Notes under the pieces: model-generated
Databases searched by the model: none
What the model was told of the DNA's origin: nothing
The model's input: only the letters and a program-made list of their open reading frames with translations
Shown here: positions 15,797 to 25,403 of the stretch, piece after piece
Position numbering within the stretch: position 1 is the first letter of the stretch
Layout of the letters: each line of letters starts with the position of its first letter
Made by a program: the position numbers and the translations under genes
From: Candidatus Gastranaerophilales bacterium
GTDB taxonomy: Bacteria; Cyanobacteriota; Vampirovibrionia; Gastranaerophilales; Gastranaerophilaceae
Assembly: GCA_944323995.1 (NCBI GenBank)
Contig: CALUUN010000002.1
Location: 124,001 to 188,000, forward strand
Reading direction: 5' to 3'
DNA: 64,000 nucleotides

Positions 15797-17389
15797 TTAT
15801 TTCCTTAATTTAGCATAAATCCTGTCGAAGAGTTCTTGCGCGTAATCCATTTTAAATAATATGTTAAGCCGGACATAAACTCCGAGGCAGACAATACCGA
15901 CAACCGAAATTTTCACGATTTCAAACAGATATTTCGGAAGTTCAACAACTCTGTCGAATAATACCCCGGCAGCTAAACATACCGCAAAAGTAATAATCCC
16001 AGCAGCACACATTTTCAAAAGATTTTTAAACAAACTGCCGTAATCGAGTTTAATTTTTTTAGAAATCAAAATCCCGAGCATACACGCATTAAAAAGGGTC
16101 ACAAGTGATGTGGAAAGCGTAATACCGCCGATTCCCATACCAAGTTTATTTATCAAAATCATATTCAGCAAAACCTTCAAAACAATTGACGAAAACGCAA
16201 TCATAAAAGGCGTTGCGGAATCATTAAACGAATAATAAACCCTTGTAATACTGTCGCGGAAAACATAAGGAATAATTGAAAAAGACAAAAACCACAAGGC
16301 TTCCGTAACCATAAATGTAGCACGCGCATCAAACGCACCGCGTTCAAATATCAGCCTCACACCGTCCATACCCAGAACAAGAATACCGATAATTATCGGA
16401 ATTGCGCCGAAAAATAGCACTCCGACACCTTTGTTAAAATAATTTTTAATTCCTTGCATATCATTATCTGCAACAAGACGTGAAAATATAGGGAAAAGCG
16501 GCACCAGAAAAGCAGTTACCAGAATTCCGACCGGAAACTGAAAAACTCTGTTTGCATAACCGATTGCAGTCCAAACGCCTTCGTTTAACGATGATGCAAA
16601 AAACATATCAACATAAATATGAACCTGTCCGACGGTTGAACTCAAAACCGCAGGGAACAATAATTCGCAAATATTTTTAAACTGAACATTATTGAGGACT
16701 TCAAAATTAGGTTTAAATCTAAATCCCAGCTGTCTGATTTTGGGATATTGCAACAGAAGCTGGCACACCGCACCGATTGTGGTTGCCCACGCCAGCACTA
16801 CTCCGGCGTTATCGCTTTTTGCCGTCATAACCATTATGATTATAACAACACTCATAACAATCGGCGACAAATTCGGCAGCATAAAATATCTGTAAGTAAC
16901 CAGAATACCGTAATAAATTCCGACAACTCCGCCGATAATCAAAACCGGCGACATTATTTTTAAATGTTGAGCCGCAAGGTTTATCAATTCAGGACTTCCG
17001 CCCGAGGCAATTATATTCATTATGGGGGTTGCAAAAAAGTAACATAACAAAGCCAAAACCGCGAAAAACAGTATTGTTGTTGTCATAAAGACGGAGAAAA
17101 GTTTTTCGACCTGTTCTTCGGGTTTTTCTCTTAAATTCGGAATAAGTTTAGAAAACACCGCAACGGTTGCACTGTGAAAAGGGCCGCCCACGCCGCCGAG
17201 CAGGATTATGGCAAGAGCCGGAATTTGATAAGCATAAAAATATGCATCCGACACGGTTGAAGTTCCGTAATAGTTTGCAATAACAACATCACGAATAAAT
17301 CCTATTAACTTACTGAAAACCGTCACAACGGCAATAAGCCATGCCGCTTTCAATACACTTGTAGTTTTATCTTCAGAATATGTCGTCAT
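15797..17389 (-). CDS. murJ: Lipid II flippase MurJ
   Basis: 530 residues with about 14 hydrophobic helices of the MVF/MurJ family. The N-terminal region contains TVFSKLIGFIRDVVIANYYG, the family's conserved first-helix block, and FERGAFDARAT in the middle. MurJ flips undecaprenyl-linked lipid II across the inner membrane for peptidoglycan synthesis. The start ATG 17389 lies within the end of spoIID (17-bp overlap), and tsaC follows by 2 bp. The operon spoIID-murJ-tsaC links cell-wall growth genes. Confidence 0.95.
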   Translation of the reverse strand: MTTYSEDKTTSVLKAAWLIAVVTVFSKLIGFIRDVVIANYYGTSTVSDAYFYAYQIPALAIILLGGVGGPFHSATVAVFSKLIPNLREKPEEQVEKLFSVFMTTTILFFAVLALLCYFFATPIMNIIASGGSPELINLAAQHLKIMSPVLIIGGVVGIYYGILVTYRYFMLPNLSPIVMSVVIIIMVMTAKSDNAGVVLAWATTIGAVCQLLLQYPKIRQLGFRFKPNFEVLNNVQFKNICELLFPAVLSSTVGQVHIYVDMFFASSLNEGVWTAIGYANRVFQFPVGILVTAFLVPLFPIFSRLVADNDMQGIKNYFNKGVGVLFFGAIPIIIGILVLGMDGVRLIFERGAFDARATFMVTEALWFLSFSIIPYVFRDSITRVYYSFNDSATPFMIAFSSIVLKVLLNMILINKLGMGIGGITLSTSLVTLFNACMLGILISKKIKLDYGSLFKNLLKMCAAGIITFAVCLAAGVLFDRVVELPKYLFEIVKISVVGIVCLGVYVRLNILFKMDYAQELFDRIYAKLRK

Positions 17390-19088
17390 CTTTTCCCGTC
17401 AATTCCACAAACAACCTCAACCCTTTATTTTCGTTTTCTTCGGGCGGATAGTAGAAGGTTATAGTGTTTCTTCCGTGTTTTATAAATTTTGAGATATCAA
17501 TTCTTTCGACTCGTTTAAAAAATCCTTTTGAAAGCTCAAAATCTTTTTCCTTACCGTTTATATTAACCAAAACATGCGATAATTGATACTTATTGTCAAG
17601 AACAATTTCTGCATGCTTATGTTTTGTATAAAAATTTTGTGTAATAATCCGCTGTGCTGAAGAGAGTATGACGGGTTTTGTGGCGAGTGTAATATCAGTG
17701 TAATAATGTTTAAGAATTTTTTCGTAAGGCTGTTTCAATTCTGTTGCCATAAAGCCGGCTCCGTACTGGCTCAAACCCACACCATGCCCGTAACCTCCGC
17801 CGAACGCATCAACCGATAAAAGATTTCCGTCATCGTCATATTTATGTTCAAATACAACATTTGCACTAGGCAAAGCCTTTCCATTACAGGTTAAAAGCCG
17901 TCTTATAACAAGCTCTTTAAAGACTTTATAATTTTGAGATTTTGTAACAATTTCCATCTCGATAATTTTTCCGGATTCACCGCGGCGGGTTACCTCAAGT
18001 TTAACTATTTCATCCAGCTTGCCGCCTTTATTAAACGCCGGATGAACAAAACCCGTTGCCGACTGTGCCGCAAGAGTACTTTGCAGGGCATTTTGCAGTT
18101 CGTCTTTTGTCCAGCTCCTTTGCCAGCGAAAATACGGTGACTTCATATCATACGAATCGGGTTTTGATTTATAAAAAGCCGCCGCATCTTCTTCAAGAGT
18201 CAAAGGTTTCTGGCTCAACATGTCCGGTTTGGCAATCAAATAAGGCTTTGCGACCGACGGAAACACTTTTGACTTCGGGTCAGAAAAAACATTTGCAAAA
18301 CTTTCGGTATATCCTCCGGCTGTAGAAGAATACTGCGCAAGGATTAAATCCCAGTTGTAGAGCGCTACAACCCCTTCGGTTTCTTCAACTGCGCGTGTGC
18401 CGGCTTCTTTTTCCGAACCTGCGCCGAAATAGACCTGACTTGCAACGCTGTCGACAACATCAAATGCGTCATAGGCTTTTGTCCGCGGAGAAAGAACATA
18501 GTTTCTGGCGGCTACGCTCTGTGCTTTCAAGGCTTCAAGCCCGAAATATACCGGCATTTCGTTCGGCACAACACCTTTCAGATAATCTTCAACATCAATC
18601 ACGTTTACAATATGGAACCTTCCGATTTTTTTATTGTATTTTGTAATCTCAATTTCGCCTCTGTAAAAAGCCTGTGCCCCGACACGCTTAAGATTTTTAA
18701 CCCCGAGCTTTCCGTCATTGCATACAAATCTGACAGGGCCTTTTACCTGATCTATAACTTCACCGTTGTCATAAGTCAAAACAAACATATCAGAGGACAG
18801 TTTCAGATTTATCGTTTTGTAAGCGGGAACTTCAAAAATTAATTCAGTATTATCAAAAACCTGCATTTGAGCGTCGGCAAAAATTCCGGCCTTTTCAAAA
18901 TCATATCTTGAAAAAGAACTGTCGCCGAGTCCGACACGAACAATATGCTTTGCCGGATTTTGAACCGCGGATTTAATCTCTGCTTCGCGGGCTATCTGAA
19001 GCGTTGCATCCGGAATATTATCGTTTGCAAACACAGCAGAAGATATTAAAAATAAATTTATTAACAATAAAACTAAAACTCTGCTCAT
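17373..19088 (-). CDS. SpoIID/LytB-domain secreted protein
   Basis: 571 residues using ATG 19088, which begins a good signal peptide (MSRVLVLLLINLFLISSAVFA); a longer frame upstream has no support. The SpoIID/LytB domain is recognised by VIDVEDYLKGVVPNEMP, LKAQSVAARNY, YSSTAGGYTE and GYGHGVGLSQYGA. SpoIID proteins cut denuded glycan strands in spore formers; in Cyanobacteria-type genomes homologues are general cell-wall factors. The TATAAT box ends 7 nt before ATG and no ribosome site is present, so it is probably leaderless. First gene of the murJ/tsaC operon. Confidence 0.9.
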   Translation of the reverse strand: MSRVLVLLLINLFLISSAVFANDNIPDATLQIAREAEIKSAVQNPAKHIVRVGLGDSSFSRYDFEKAGIFADAQMQVFDNTELIFEVPAYKTINLKLSSDMFVLTYDNGEVIDQVKGPVRFVCNDGKLGVKNLKRVGAQAFYRGEIEITKYNKKIGRFHIVNVIDVEDYLKGVVPNEMPVYFGLEALKAQSVAARNYVLSPRTKAYDAFDVVDSVASQVYFGAGSEKEAGTRAVEETEGVVALYNWDLILAQYSSTAGGYTESFANVFSDPKSKVFPSVAKPYLIAKPDMLSQKPLTLEEDAAAFYKSKPDSYDMKSPYFRWQRSWTKDELQNALQSTLAAQSATGFVHPAFNKGGKLDEIVKLEVTRRGESGKIIEMEIVTKSQNYKVFKELVIRRLLTCNGKALPSANVVFEHKYDDDGNLLSVDAFGGGYGHGVGLSQYGAGFMATELKQPYEKILKHYYTDITLATKPVILSSAQRIITQNFYTKHKHAEIVLDNKYQLSHVLVNINGKEKDFELSKGFFKRVERIDISKFIKHGRNTITFYYPPEENENKGLRLFVELTGKDDDIF

Positions 19089-19110
19089 ATAACTTATTAT
19101 ATGACAAACA

Positions 19111-19371
19111 TTATTCTTCGTTAACCGAAAAATCTTCCGGCAATTCTTTTTCAATTTCACCTGCAAATTCGGAAAGAGAAAGCCCGAATGCGCCCGCCAG
19201 TTTAAAAATGGTCGTAAGCTGAGGATCTTTTACAAACCTTTCCAGATCACTCAAAACAGATGACGGAATATCATACTCCGCACCGAGCATAAACTGGCTT
19301 TTGCCGCCCCGAAGGCGCTTCACTGCCTTTCCGATTGCAGAAAGTATGATTTTTTTCTTTGCCTCTTGCAT
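19111..19371 (-). CDS. XRE-like HTH regulator
   Basis: 86 residues with a helix-turn-helix of Cro/CI type: SQFMLGAEYDIPSSVLSDLE at about 25-44, then TIFKLAGAFGLSLSEF, and an acidic tail. It is divergent from a prepilin gene (start 19496). The intergenic region holds a perfect 7-bp inverted repeat (19406-19421) that could be its operator. The -10-like TATAAT lies only one base before ATG 19371, so either transcription starts further upstream or translation starts internally. Confidence 0.78.
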   Translation of the reverse strand: MQEAKKKIILSAIGKAVKRLRGGKSQFMLGAEYDIPSSVLSDLERFVKDPQLTTIFKLAGAFGLSLSEFAGEIEKELPEDFSVNEE

Positions 19372-19405
19372 AATTATAATTTTGAATGTAATATATAAAA
19401 TATCC

Positions 19406-19421
19406 TATCGCGAACGCGATA
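19406..19421. promoter_or_regulatory. Inverted repeat TATCGCG-AA-CGCGATA (possible operator)
   Basis: Perfect 7-bp arms separated by AA, GC-rich within an AT-rich divergent promoter region between the XRE gene and the prepilin gene. There is no T-run, so it is not a terminator; the symmetry suits a dimeric HTH protein. Confidence 0.5.
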
Positions 19422-19495
19422 ATAGTAACTTTACTTCTAATTAGTGAAATTATAATTTGGTTGTGGTATATTATAAATCTAAAAGGAGAGAGAAC

Positions 19496-20551
19496 ATGGG
19501 AAAATCATTAAGAAAACAATTGAAAAGTGCTTTTACTCTTGCTGAATTACTTATCACACTGGCAATTATCGGAATTATAGCGGCACTGACAATACCGACA
19601 CTAATACAAAATTATCAGGAAAGAGCCTGGCAGACAGCCTCGGAAGTATTTGAGCGCAAACTTGAAGAATCTTTAAAAGTTATGAACAGTCAGGCAACTT
19701 TAGCAGGTTACAGAACCACTGCAGACTTTGTTGACGAACTTTCAAAGCACATGAAAATAAACAAAATATGCAGTAACGACGAAATAACAACATGCTTTGC
19801 CGACAAAGTTTACTGGGGCGAAGAAAACGAAGAAATCGACATGACAAAAATTAAAACCGCCTCAAACTTTGGCATAGATACCTGGGGAACAGAAACTGTC
19901 GGAGTACAATTTGCAAACGGCGTCACGGGTGTTGTTGCATACAACCCTGATTGCAGACAGGATCCTTACAGCAATCAGATAACCGGAACAAGCTGTCTTG
20001 CGATTTTGTATGACACTTCGGGTTTCAAAGCTCCGAATACATCGGACAAAGACCTGCACGGTATTAATATAAACCGCCTCGGACGCAGCTGTGCTTTCAG
20101 CTTAAACGGAGTATGTTTCGGAAAGATATTCTTGCCGGAATCTATAACCAAAGCTGAATGCGCAGAATTAAAAAATGATTTGGGTATATCAACGTGTGAT
20201 ACCCAAGATAAAGATTATTGGGGAGGTGTTGTAAAAACATGCGGAGGCAAGCAATATGTGCCTAGTAAAAATCAGATGATTGAAATAGCTAAGTATTTGT
20301 ATAATACGGATGATATTGTTTCAAACACCAGCACTGAAAATTTGACTGTTGATCCGGAAAGAGCAGCGCAATTAGGATTAACTGACCTTTTGAACGGTCA
20401 AACTATAAAGATTTGGATAAATCGTGAGGCCGGTTCTATGTTTGGCAGCATGATAGCAGATGACGTAATATTTGAGCCAACTGAGTTTATGCCTAACGCC
20501 GCAACAAGCAGAACCAACAGCGGCAATTACGGAATGTGCATTATACCGTAA
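19496..20551 (+). CDS. Type IV prepilin-like protein (large head)
   Basis: 351 residues. ATG 19496 is chosen since AAGGAGAG (19483-19490) sits 5 nt upstream and the leader MGKSLRKQLKSA precedes FTLAELLITLAIIG; cleavage is expected after Ala12 with Glu at +5. The head is large (about 300 residues) with eight or more Cys and a CGGKQYVPSKNQMIE segment. It shares its upstream region with a divergent XRE gene, and ends in a bidirectional terminator with plsY. Probably a minor or adhesive pilin; exact role unknown. Confidence 0.9.
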   Translation: MGKSLRKQLKSAFTLAELLITLAIIGIIAALTIPTLIQNYQERAWQTASEVFERKLEESLKVMNSQATLAGYRTTADFVDELSKHMKINKICSNDEITTCFADKVYWGEENEEIDMTKIKTASNFGIDTWGTETVGVQFANGVTGVVAYNPDCRQDPYSNQITGTSCLAILYDTSGFKAPNTSDKDLHGININRLGRSCAFSLNGVCFGKIFLPESITKAECAELKNDLGISTCDTQDKDYWGGVVKTCGGKQYVPSKNQMIEIAKYLYNTDDIVSNTSTENLTVDPERAAQLGLTDLLNGQTIKIWINREAGSMFGSMIADDVIFEPTEFMPNAATSRTNSGNYGMCIIP

Positions 20552-20568
20552 ATTATTCAATAAGTGTT

Positions 20569-20598
20569 AAAAGAGCGGAGAATAAACTCCGCTCTTTT
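20569..20598. terminator. Bidirectional intrinsic terminator
   Basis: The 12-bp stem AAAAGAGCGGAG/CTCCGCTCTTTT with a 6-base loop lies between the convergent prepilin and plsY genes. Confidence 0.88.
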
Positions 20599-20618
20599 AT
20601 TCATTTTACAATTTTAAA

Positions 20619-21224
20619 CTATTCTCTGACTTTGTTTTCTTCACCGCGGATAAGCCGTCCGATGTTTTCTCTGTGGAGATAGATTATATAAATTGCACCG
20701 AGCGCGCAGTAGCATATATATGCTGCCGGCTCTTTAAAATACCACATCAAAAACGGCGATATAAAAAGTGCTGTTATTGAACCTAAAGAAACGTATTTTG
20801 AAAAATAAGTAATTACAGCCCAAACAGCAGCAATAATAAGTCCGACCTGCCAGTTAAGCGCAAGAATTGTACCGACGCCCGAGGCAACCGATTTGCCGCC
20901 GGTGAATTTTAAAAATATTGATTTGCTGTGGCCTATAATCACGGCAACAGCCGCCAGAACAGGCAAAAGTCCGATTCCGGCAAAAGATGATGTAAAAATT
21001 TCCGCCAGAACGACAGGCAGTGCACCTTTTATTGCATCAAGAATCATTACGGTGAAAAACCACTTTTTACCCATAACACGCTTTACGTTTGTAGCGCCGG
21101 TTGAACCCGAACCTATTGTTCTGATATCTTTTCCTGTAAAAAGTTTTACGATAATATATCCCGTCGGAATTGATCCGATAAGATATGCCGCTAAAATTAC
21201 AATTAAAATTTCCAAAACTTCCAT
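20619..21224 (-). CDS. plsY: Glycerol-3-phosphate acyltransferase PlsY
   Basis: 201 residues. ATG 21224 is used because AGGAGAG lies 6 nt upstream; the longer frame has an unlikely leader. Conserved PlsY motifs are visible: YLIGSIPTGYI, IGSGSTGATNVKRVMG, and FTGGKSVASGVG. The multi-pass inner membrane enzyme uses acyl-phosphate to acylate glycerol-3-phosphate, the first step in phospholipid synthesis. It stands alone; the PlsX gene is not in the window. Confidence 0.95.
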   Translation of the reverse strand: MEVLEILIVILAAYLIGSIPTGYIIVKLFTGKDIRTIGSGSTGATNVKRVMGKKWFFTVMILDAIKGALPVVLAEIFTSSFAGIGLLPVLAAVAVIIGHSKSIFLKFTGGKSVASGVGTILALNWQVGLIIAAVWAVITYFSKYVSLGSITALFISPFLMWYFKEPAAYICYCALGAIYIIYLHRENIGRLIRGEENKVRE

Positions 21225-21437
21225 TTTTTCTCTCCTTGCTGCATTATACCACAAATTAACATTATGCAACATTTTAGATATGTAGTATATATTTGTTCAA
21301 TACTTTTAGGCCGAATATTAAGATAAATTATAAAATTAAAAAAACTTAACAACCGCGCAAAAATTTTTATGTTTAAATGTTAATACCAAGGAGTTACTTT
21401 TTTTAAAGTTTTGATGAAAGGACACAGGCAAAAATCT

Positions 21438-24400
21438 ATGAGAAATTTAAGTAAAAGAAAATTGATTGCTGCCGCTTTAAGCGTAAGTTTTTTATTGCAG
21501 CAATCCGCACTAATGGGTGCTCTGGCAACCGATATTTCGGGAGTTACGGGCAACAACGGAATTTACAACATTAACCCTGAAACAATCAAAGGCGAAACAG
21601 GTTTCAGACAATACGAAAACTTCAACCTCAGCAAAGGCGATATCGCAAACCTTATTTTTAAATACGGGGCAGACAACATAGAACATTTCATAAACCTTGT
21701 TGACAATAAAATCAACATTGAAGGTATAGTAAACTCAATGCGTGACAACCAGTTCTACAACGGTCATGCAATATTTGTATCACCTAACGGCATGGTAGTC
21801 GGAGCAAGCGGTGTTTTGAACGTGGGTTCGTTATCAGTTTACACACCGTCACAGGCAGATTACAAAAGATACATAAACGGCGGGTACGAAGGCAACCTTG
21901 CTTCGCTTGAAAGAGGAACCGCAGACATCAAAATTAACGGAAAAGTGTTTACAAAAGGCGACATAAACCTTATCGGCAGAGATGTAGCAATTAATTCAAA
22001 AGGCGCATTAATTGCCGGTGCAAACAACGGCGGAGCTTTATTAACTTCCCACGAGGGTGCGGATATTTTATTCAATTCTCTTGTTAATACAAGCAATATC
22101 AAACCTGCCGACAAAATCGCAATTGAAAACGGCAATATCATGATAAAAACCGACGTCCGCGACGGCGGTATTGACATTGCAGGTCTTGTAAAAAATAACG
22201 GCAAAGGAAATATTTCAATCGCAAACAACGGAACCGAAAACCTTAATGTTTCCGGAAAAATTGAAAACGCTGACGGAAATGTTTCTCTCGTAAACAGAAA
22301 ATCAAACATTTCAATCACGGGCGATATTTCAAATTCAGGCGGAACGCTTTCTGCCGTAAATAACGGCGGCTACTTAAGCGTAAAATCTTCCGCAAACGTA
22401 AACAACAAAGGCGAACTCCGTCTTGTTAACCGCAACGGTAAAGAATTAGTCGTAAACGGCAACGTATCAAATGACGGTGTTACACTTATTTCAAGCAATT
22501 CCGGCAAAGTTACAATCGGCGGCAAACTCGCAAATAAAAATGATACATTAACAATCGTCAGCAACGGTTCGGGATTGGAAGTAAAACAAGGTGCCGAAAT
22601 TTCCAACAACGCAGCCATCAAAATGGCAAACACCGGTAAAGACGGCTTTAAAATGAACGGTACAATCAAAAACAGCGGTTCAACAGCTTTAACAAACTGG
22701 TGGGGCGACTTCACAATCGGCGGTGAAATTCAAAATACAGAAGGTAAAATGAACCTTTCAAACGCTGATTCAAAAATGACAATTACAAAAGATGCCAGAA
22801 TTTCAAACAACGGCGACTTGCAGATTATAAACGCCGGTCAGGAAGGTCTTACAATTGACGGCGCCGTAAGAAATAACAGCACAACAAATATTCAAAGCGT
22901 TAAAGGCGACCTTGATATAAACGGTGATGTTATAAACACCAACGGCAAATTAACAATCCAAAACAGCGGCAACGCTCTTAACACAGGTAAAAATTCAACT
23001 ATTAGCAACAACAATACAACCGTAATCACAAACTCCGGCGAAGGCGGAATGAATTTGAACGGTATGTATATGGGCTCAGGCTATACAACAATTGAAAATA
23101 CAAACGGCGACTTAAATATTAACAACACTGTCGCACAAAACGGCAAAAGACTTGTCGTTAAAAACTCCGGCAACGCTTTAAACATCAACAGCAGCGTTAA
23201 CGGCGACAAAACAGACTACATCGGCTCAATCATCAGCAACGGCGCTGACGTAACAATCTTCAACTCAGGCGAAGGCGGTACAAATATTAACGGCGTTATC
23301 GCAAAAAGCAGCGACGACACAAAAAATATTTCAATCGTTAACCAAAACGGCGGTCTGAACATTTATGATGCCGATATCTTAAATACAAACGGCAACTTGA
23401 GCATTTCAAACAGCGGTTCAGAAGCCTTAAGAATGGATGAAAATTCAACAATAGCAAACAAAAACGGAACTTTAACCATTGTTAACGGTTCCGAAAAAGG
23501 TGCCGACATTGACGGTTTAATCGAAAACAACGGCAAAATGAATATCACAAACCTTAAAGGCCACATCGCAACAAACGCCGTTATTAAAAATACAAACGGC
23601 AGACTCGAAATCGTAAACAACGGTTCCGGAATGACTCTCGACGGCAATTCATATATTTCAAACAATAACGAAATTAAAATTGCAAACACAGGCGCCGAAG
23701 GCCTTAAAATAAAAGGCAACATTGAAAACAACGGTTCAACCGCAATTTCAAACTGGAACGGCGATTTTGTCATCAGCGGAAAAGTTGAAAATTCAAACGG
23801 CAAAATGAATATTACGAGCGCTCAAAAAAGCAGCGGTCTGCACCTGACAAAAGAAGGACAAATTTTGAACAACAACGACGAACTTCTTGTTCAAAACACC
23901 GGTAAAAACGGCATAATCCTTGACGGTCAGGTTAAAAATAACAGCGCAACAACTATCTATAACACATCAGGCGATCTTAAAGTTAACGGTCTTGTCCAAA
24001 ACAAAGGCACGTTGATGATTACAAACAGAGGTAAAAACCTGACCGTCGGTCAAAATGCAATTATCGCAAATGACGGCAAAACAACAGTCAGAAATTCAGG
24101 CGTAAAAGGCATGAACATTGACGGTATAATAATCAACCAGAACGGCCCCGTTAACATTGAAAACAACGCCGGTGCTTTAAATATGAGCAAAGACAGCTGG
24201 ATTATAAGCAAAAATGACGCAATAAACATTAAAAATAACAGCGGATATTCAGCAGTTATCGACGGCACTTTAAACAGCCTCGACAGCGATAATATTCTCA
24301 TTGAGAACAAACACGAAAACGGCGGTATTACAATCGGCTCAAATGCGGTTGTTAAAACAGACGGCAACGTTAATTTAACAAATGTCGGCTCTAAAGCAAT

Positions 24401-25256
24401 CAAAGTTCAGGGTAACGTACAGGGCAAAGACATCAACGTAACCAACAGCAACTCGCACCTTGTACTCGGCAGCGCGTTAATGACCGAAGATTCAAAACCG
24501 AACCTGCAGGCTGAAAACAATGTAAATATTACTCAGGAAAACGGTTCAGTACTGAATGCCGGCACAAAACAAACAATGATTGCAGCAGGCAAAAACCTTA
24601 ACATCAAAGTAAACAACGGTAAAATCGGTGTTGAAACAGGTACCAGCGGCGGAGGCTACACTTACGGCCCTGACGGTTCACAGGTTGACACAGCAAAATC
24701 AATCAATGTTGATGTAAAAGGCAGAATCAATGCCGAAACCAACGACACAATCGGCAACGGCGGAGATTACGTAATTAACCTTTCAAGCAAAGGTTCCGAT
24801 ATGAACATCGGTCATATCAAAGCTGACGGCAGAGTAATTCTTCTTACCGATTTAACAGCTGACGGCAAAACCGGATCTATTCTGAATGCCGCTCAAGACG
24901 CAACAAAAGCCAATATTGAAGCAAAAGGCCTTTCGTTAATCTCAAGCGGTTCTATCGGTACCGATGAAAAAGCTCTTACCTTTAACGATACAAATTACGC
25001 TTACAAATCCGATTATGAAGCTCTCGGCGACATAAATATCAAAGCTCTTGACGATCAGTATTCAAAAGCCGACGTGAGATATATAATCTCAAGAGACGGC
25101 AAGATTAAGGCTGAATTTACCGGAAATGCAAGAGTAAAAGATACTTATTCGGGTGCCAGCGTAATTGACGTTACAAACAGAACAGGCAATATGAATCTGA
25201 TTAACAACGGTTCAACACCGAATACCGGCCTGACTTATTTCAACTTTTTAAAATAA
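21438..25256 (+). CDS. Filamentous haemagglutinin-type secreted adhesin (LktA-like)
   Basis: 1272 residues from ATG 21438, where MRNLSKRKLIAAALSVSFLL begins a signal peptide; in-frame starts at 21411/21414 add nine residues, and none has an ideal ribosome site. Residues about 30-190 match the two-partner-secretion/haemagglutinin activity domain, with the NxNG-type VSPNGMVVGASGVLNVGSL motif. The rest is a long Asn/Gly-rich repeat region of about 20-residue beta-helix turns (for example KMNGTIKNSGSTALTNWWGDF). An approximately 365-residue internal duplication is visible. No classical TpsB gene is near; the TolC-like fusion downstream could be related to export. Probably surface or released adhesin. 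Confidence 0.85.
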   Translation: MRNLSKRKLIAAALSVSFLLQQSALMGALATDISGVTGNNGIYNINPETIKGETGFRQYENFNLSKGDIANLIFKYGADNIEHFINLVDNKINIEGIVNSMRDNQFYNGHAIFVSPNGMVVGASGVLNVGSLSVYTPSQADYKRYINGGYEGNLASLERGTADIKINGKVFTKGDINLIGRDVAINSKGALIAGANNGGALLTSHEGADILFNSLVNTSNIKPADKIAIENGNIMIKTDVRDGGIDIAGLVKNNGKGNISIANNGTENLNVSGKIENADGNVSLVNRKSNISITGDISNSGGTLSAVNNGGYLSVKSSANVNNKGELRLVNRNGKELVVNGNVSNDGVTLISSNSGKVTIGGKLANKNDTLTIVSNGSGLEVKQGAEISNNAAIKMANTGKDGFKMNGTIKNSGSTALTNWWGDFTIGGEIQNTEGKMNLSNADSKMTITKDARISNNGDLQIINAGQEGLTIDGAVRNNSTTNIQSVKGDLDINGDVINTNGKLTIQNSGNALNTGKNSTISNNNTTVITNSGEGGMNLNGMYMGSGYTTIENTNGDLNINNTVAQNGKRLVVKNSGNALNINSSVNGDKTDYIGSIISNGADVTIFNSGEGGTNINGVIAKSSDDTKNISIVNQNGGLNIYDADILNTNGNLSISNSGSEALRMDENSTIANKNGTLTIVNGSEKGADIDGLIENNGKMNITNLKGHIATNAVIKNTNGRLEIVNNGSGMTLDGNSYISNNNEIKIANTGAEGLKIKGNIENNGSTAISNWNGDFVISGKVENSNGKMNITSAQKSSGLHLTKEGQILNNNDELLVQNTGKNGIILDGQVKNNSATTIYNTSGDLKVNGLVQNKGTLMITNRGKNLTVGQNAIIANDGKTTVRNSGVKGMNIDGIIINQNGPVNIENNAGALNMSKDSWIISKNDAINIKNNSGYSAVIDGTLNSLDSDNILIENKHENGGITIGSNAVVKTDGNVNLTNVGSKAIKVQGNVQGKDINVTNSNSHLVLGSALMTEDSKPNLQAENNVNITQENGSVLNAGTKQTMIAAGKNLNIKVNNGKIGVETGTSGGGYTYGPDGSQVDTAKSINVDVKGRINAETNDTIGNGGDYVINLSSKGSDMNIGHIKADGRVILLTDLTADGKTGSILNAAQDATKANIEAKGLSLISSGSIGTDEKALTFNDTNYAYKSDYEALGDINIKALDDQYSKADVRYIISRDGKIKAEFTGNARVKDTYSGASVIDVTNRTGNMNLINNGSTPNTGLTYFNFLK

Positions 25257-25262
25257 CAAACG

Positions 25263-25296
25263 ACGGGTTCCCTTAAAAAAGGGAGCCCGTTTTTTT
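25263..25296 (+). terminator. Intrinsic terminator of the adhesin gene
   Basis: Stem ACGGGTTCCC/GGGAGCCCGT followed by seven T. Confidence 0.9.
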
Positions 25297-25403
25297 CAAC
25301 GGTAAACAATTGTAAAAAAGTTTAAAATTTAAAGACAAATAAGAAATTAAAGAGTATAATTGTAATATCTTTTAGAGGATGATGTTTATTAGGGAGTTAA
25401 AGA

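Noticed and set aside
19089..19166. Longer N-terminus for the SpoIID gene
   Set aside because: The extension precedes a perfect signal peptide and has a basic non-conserved leader; the -10 box lies inside it.
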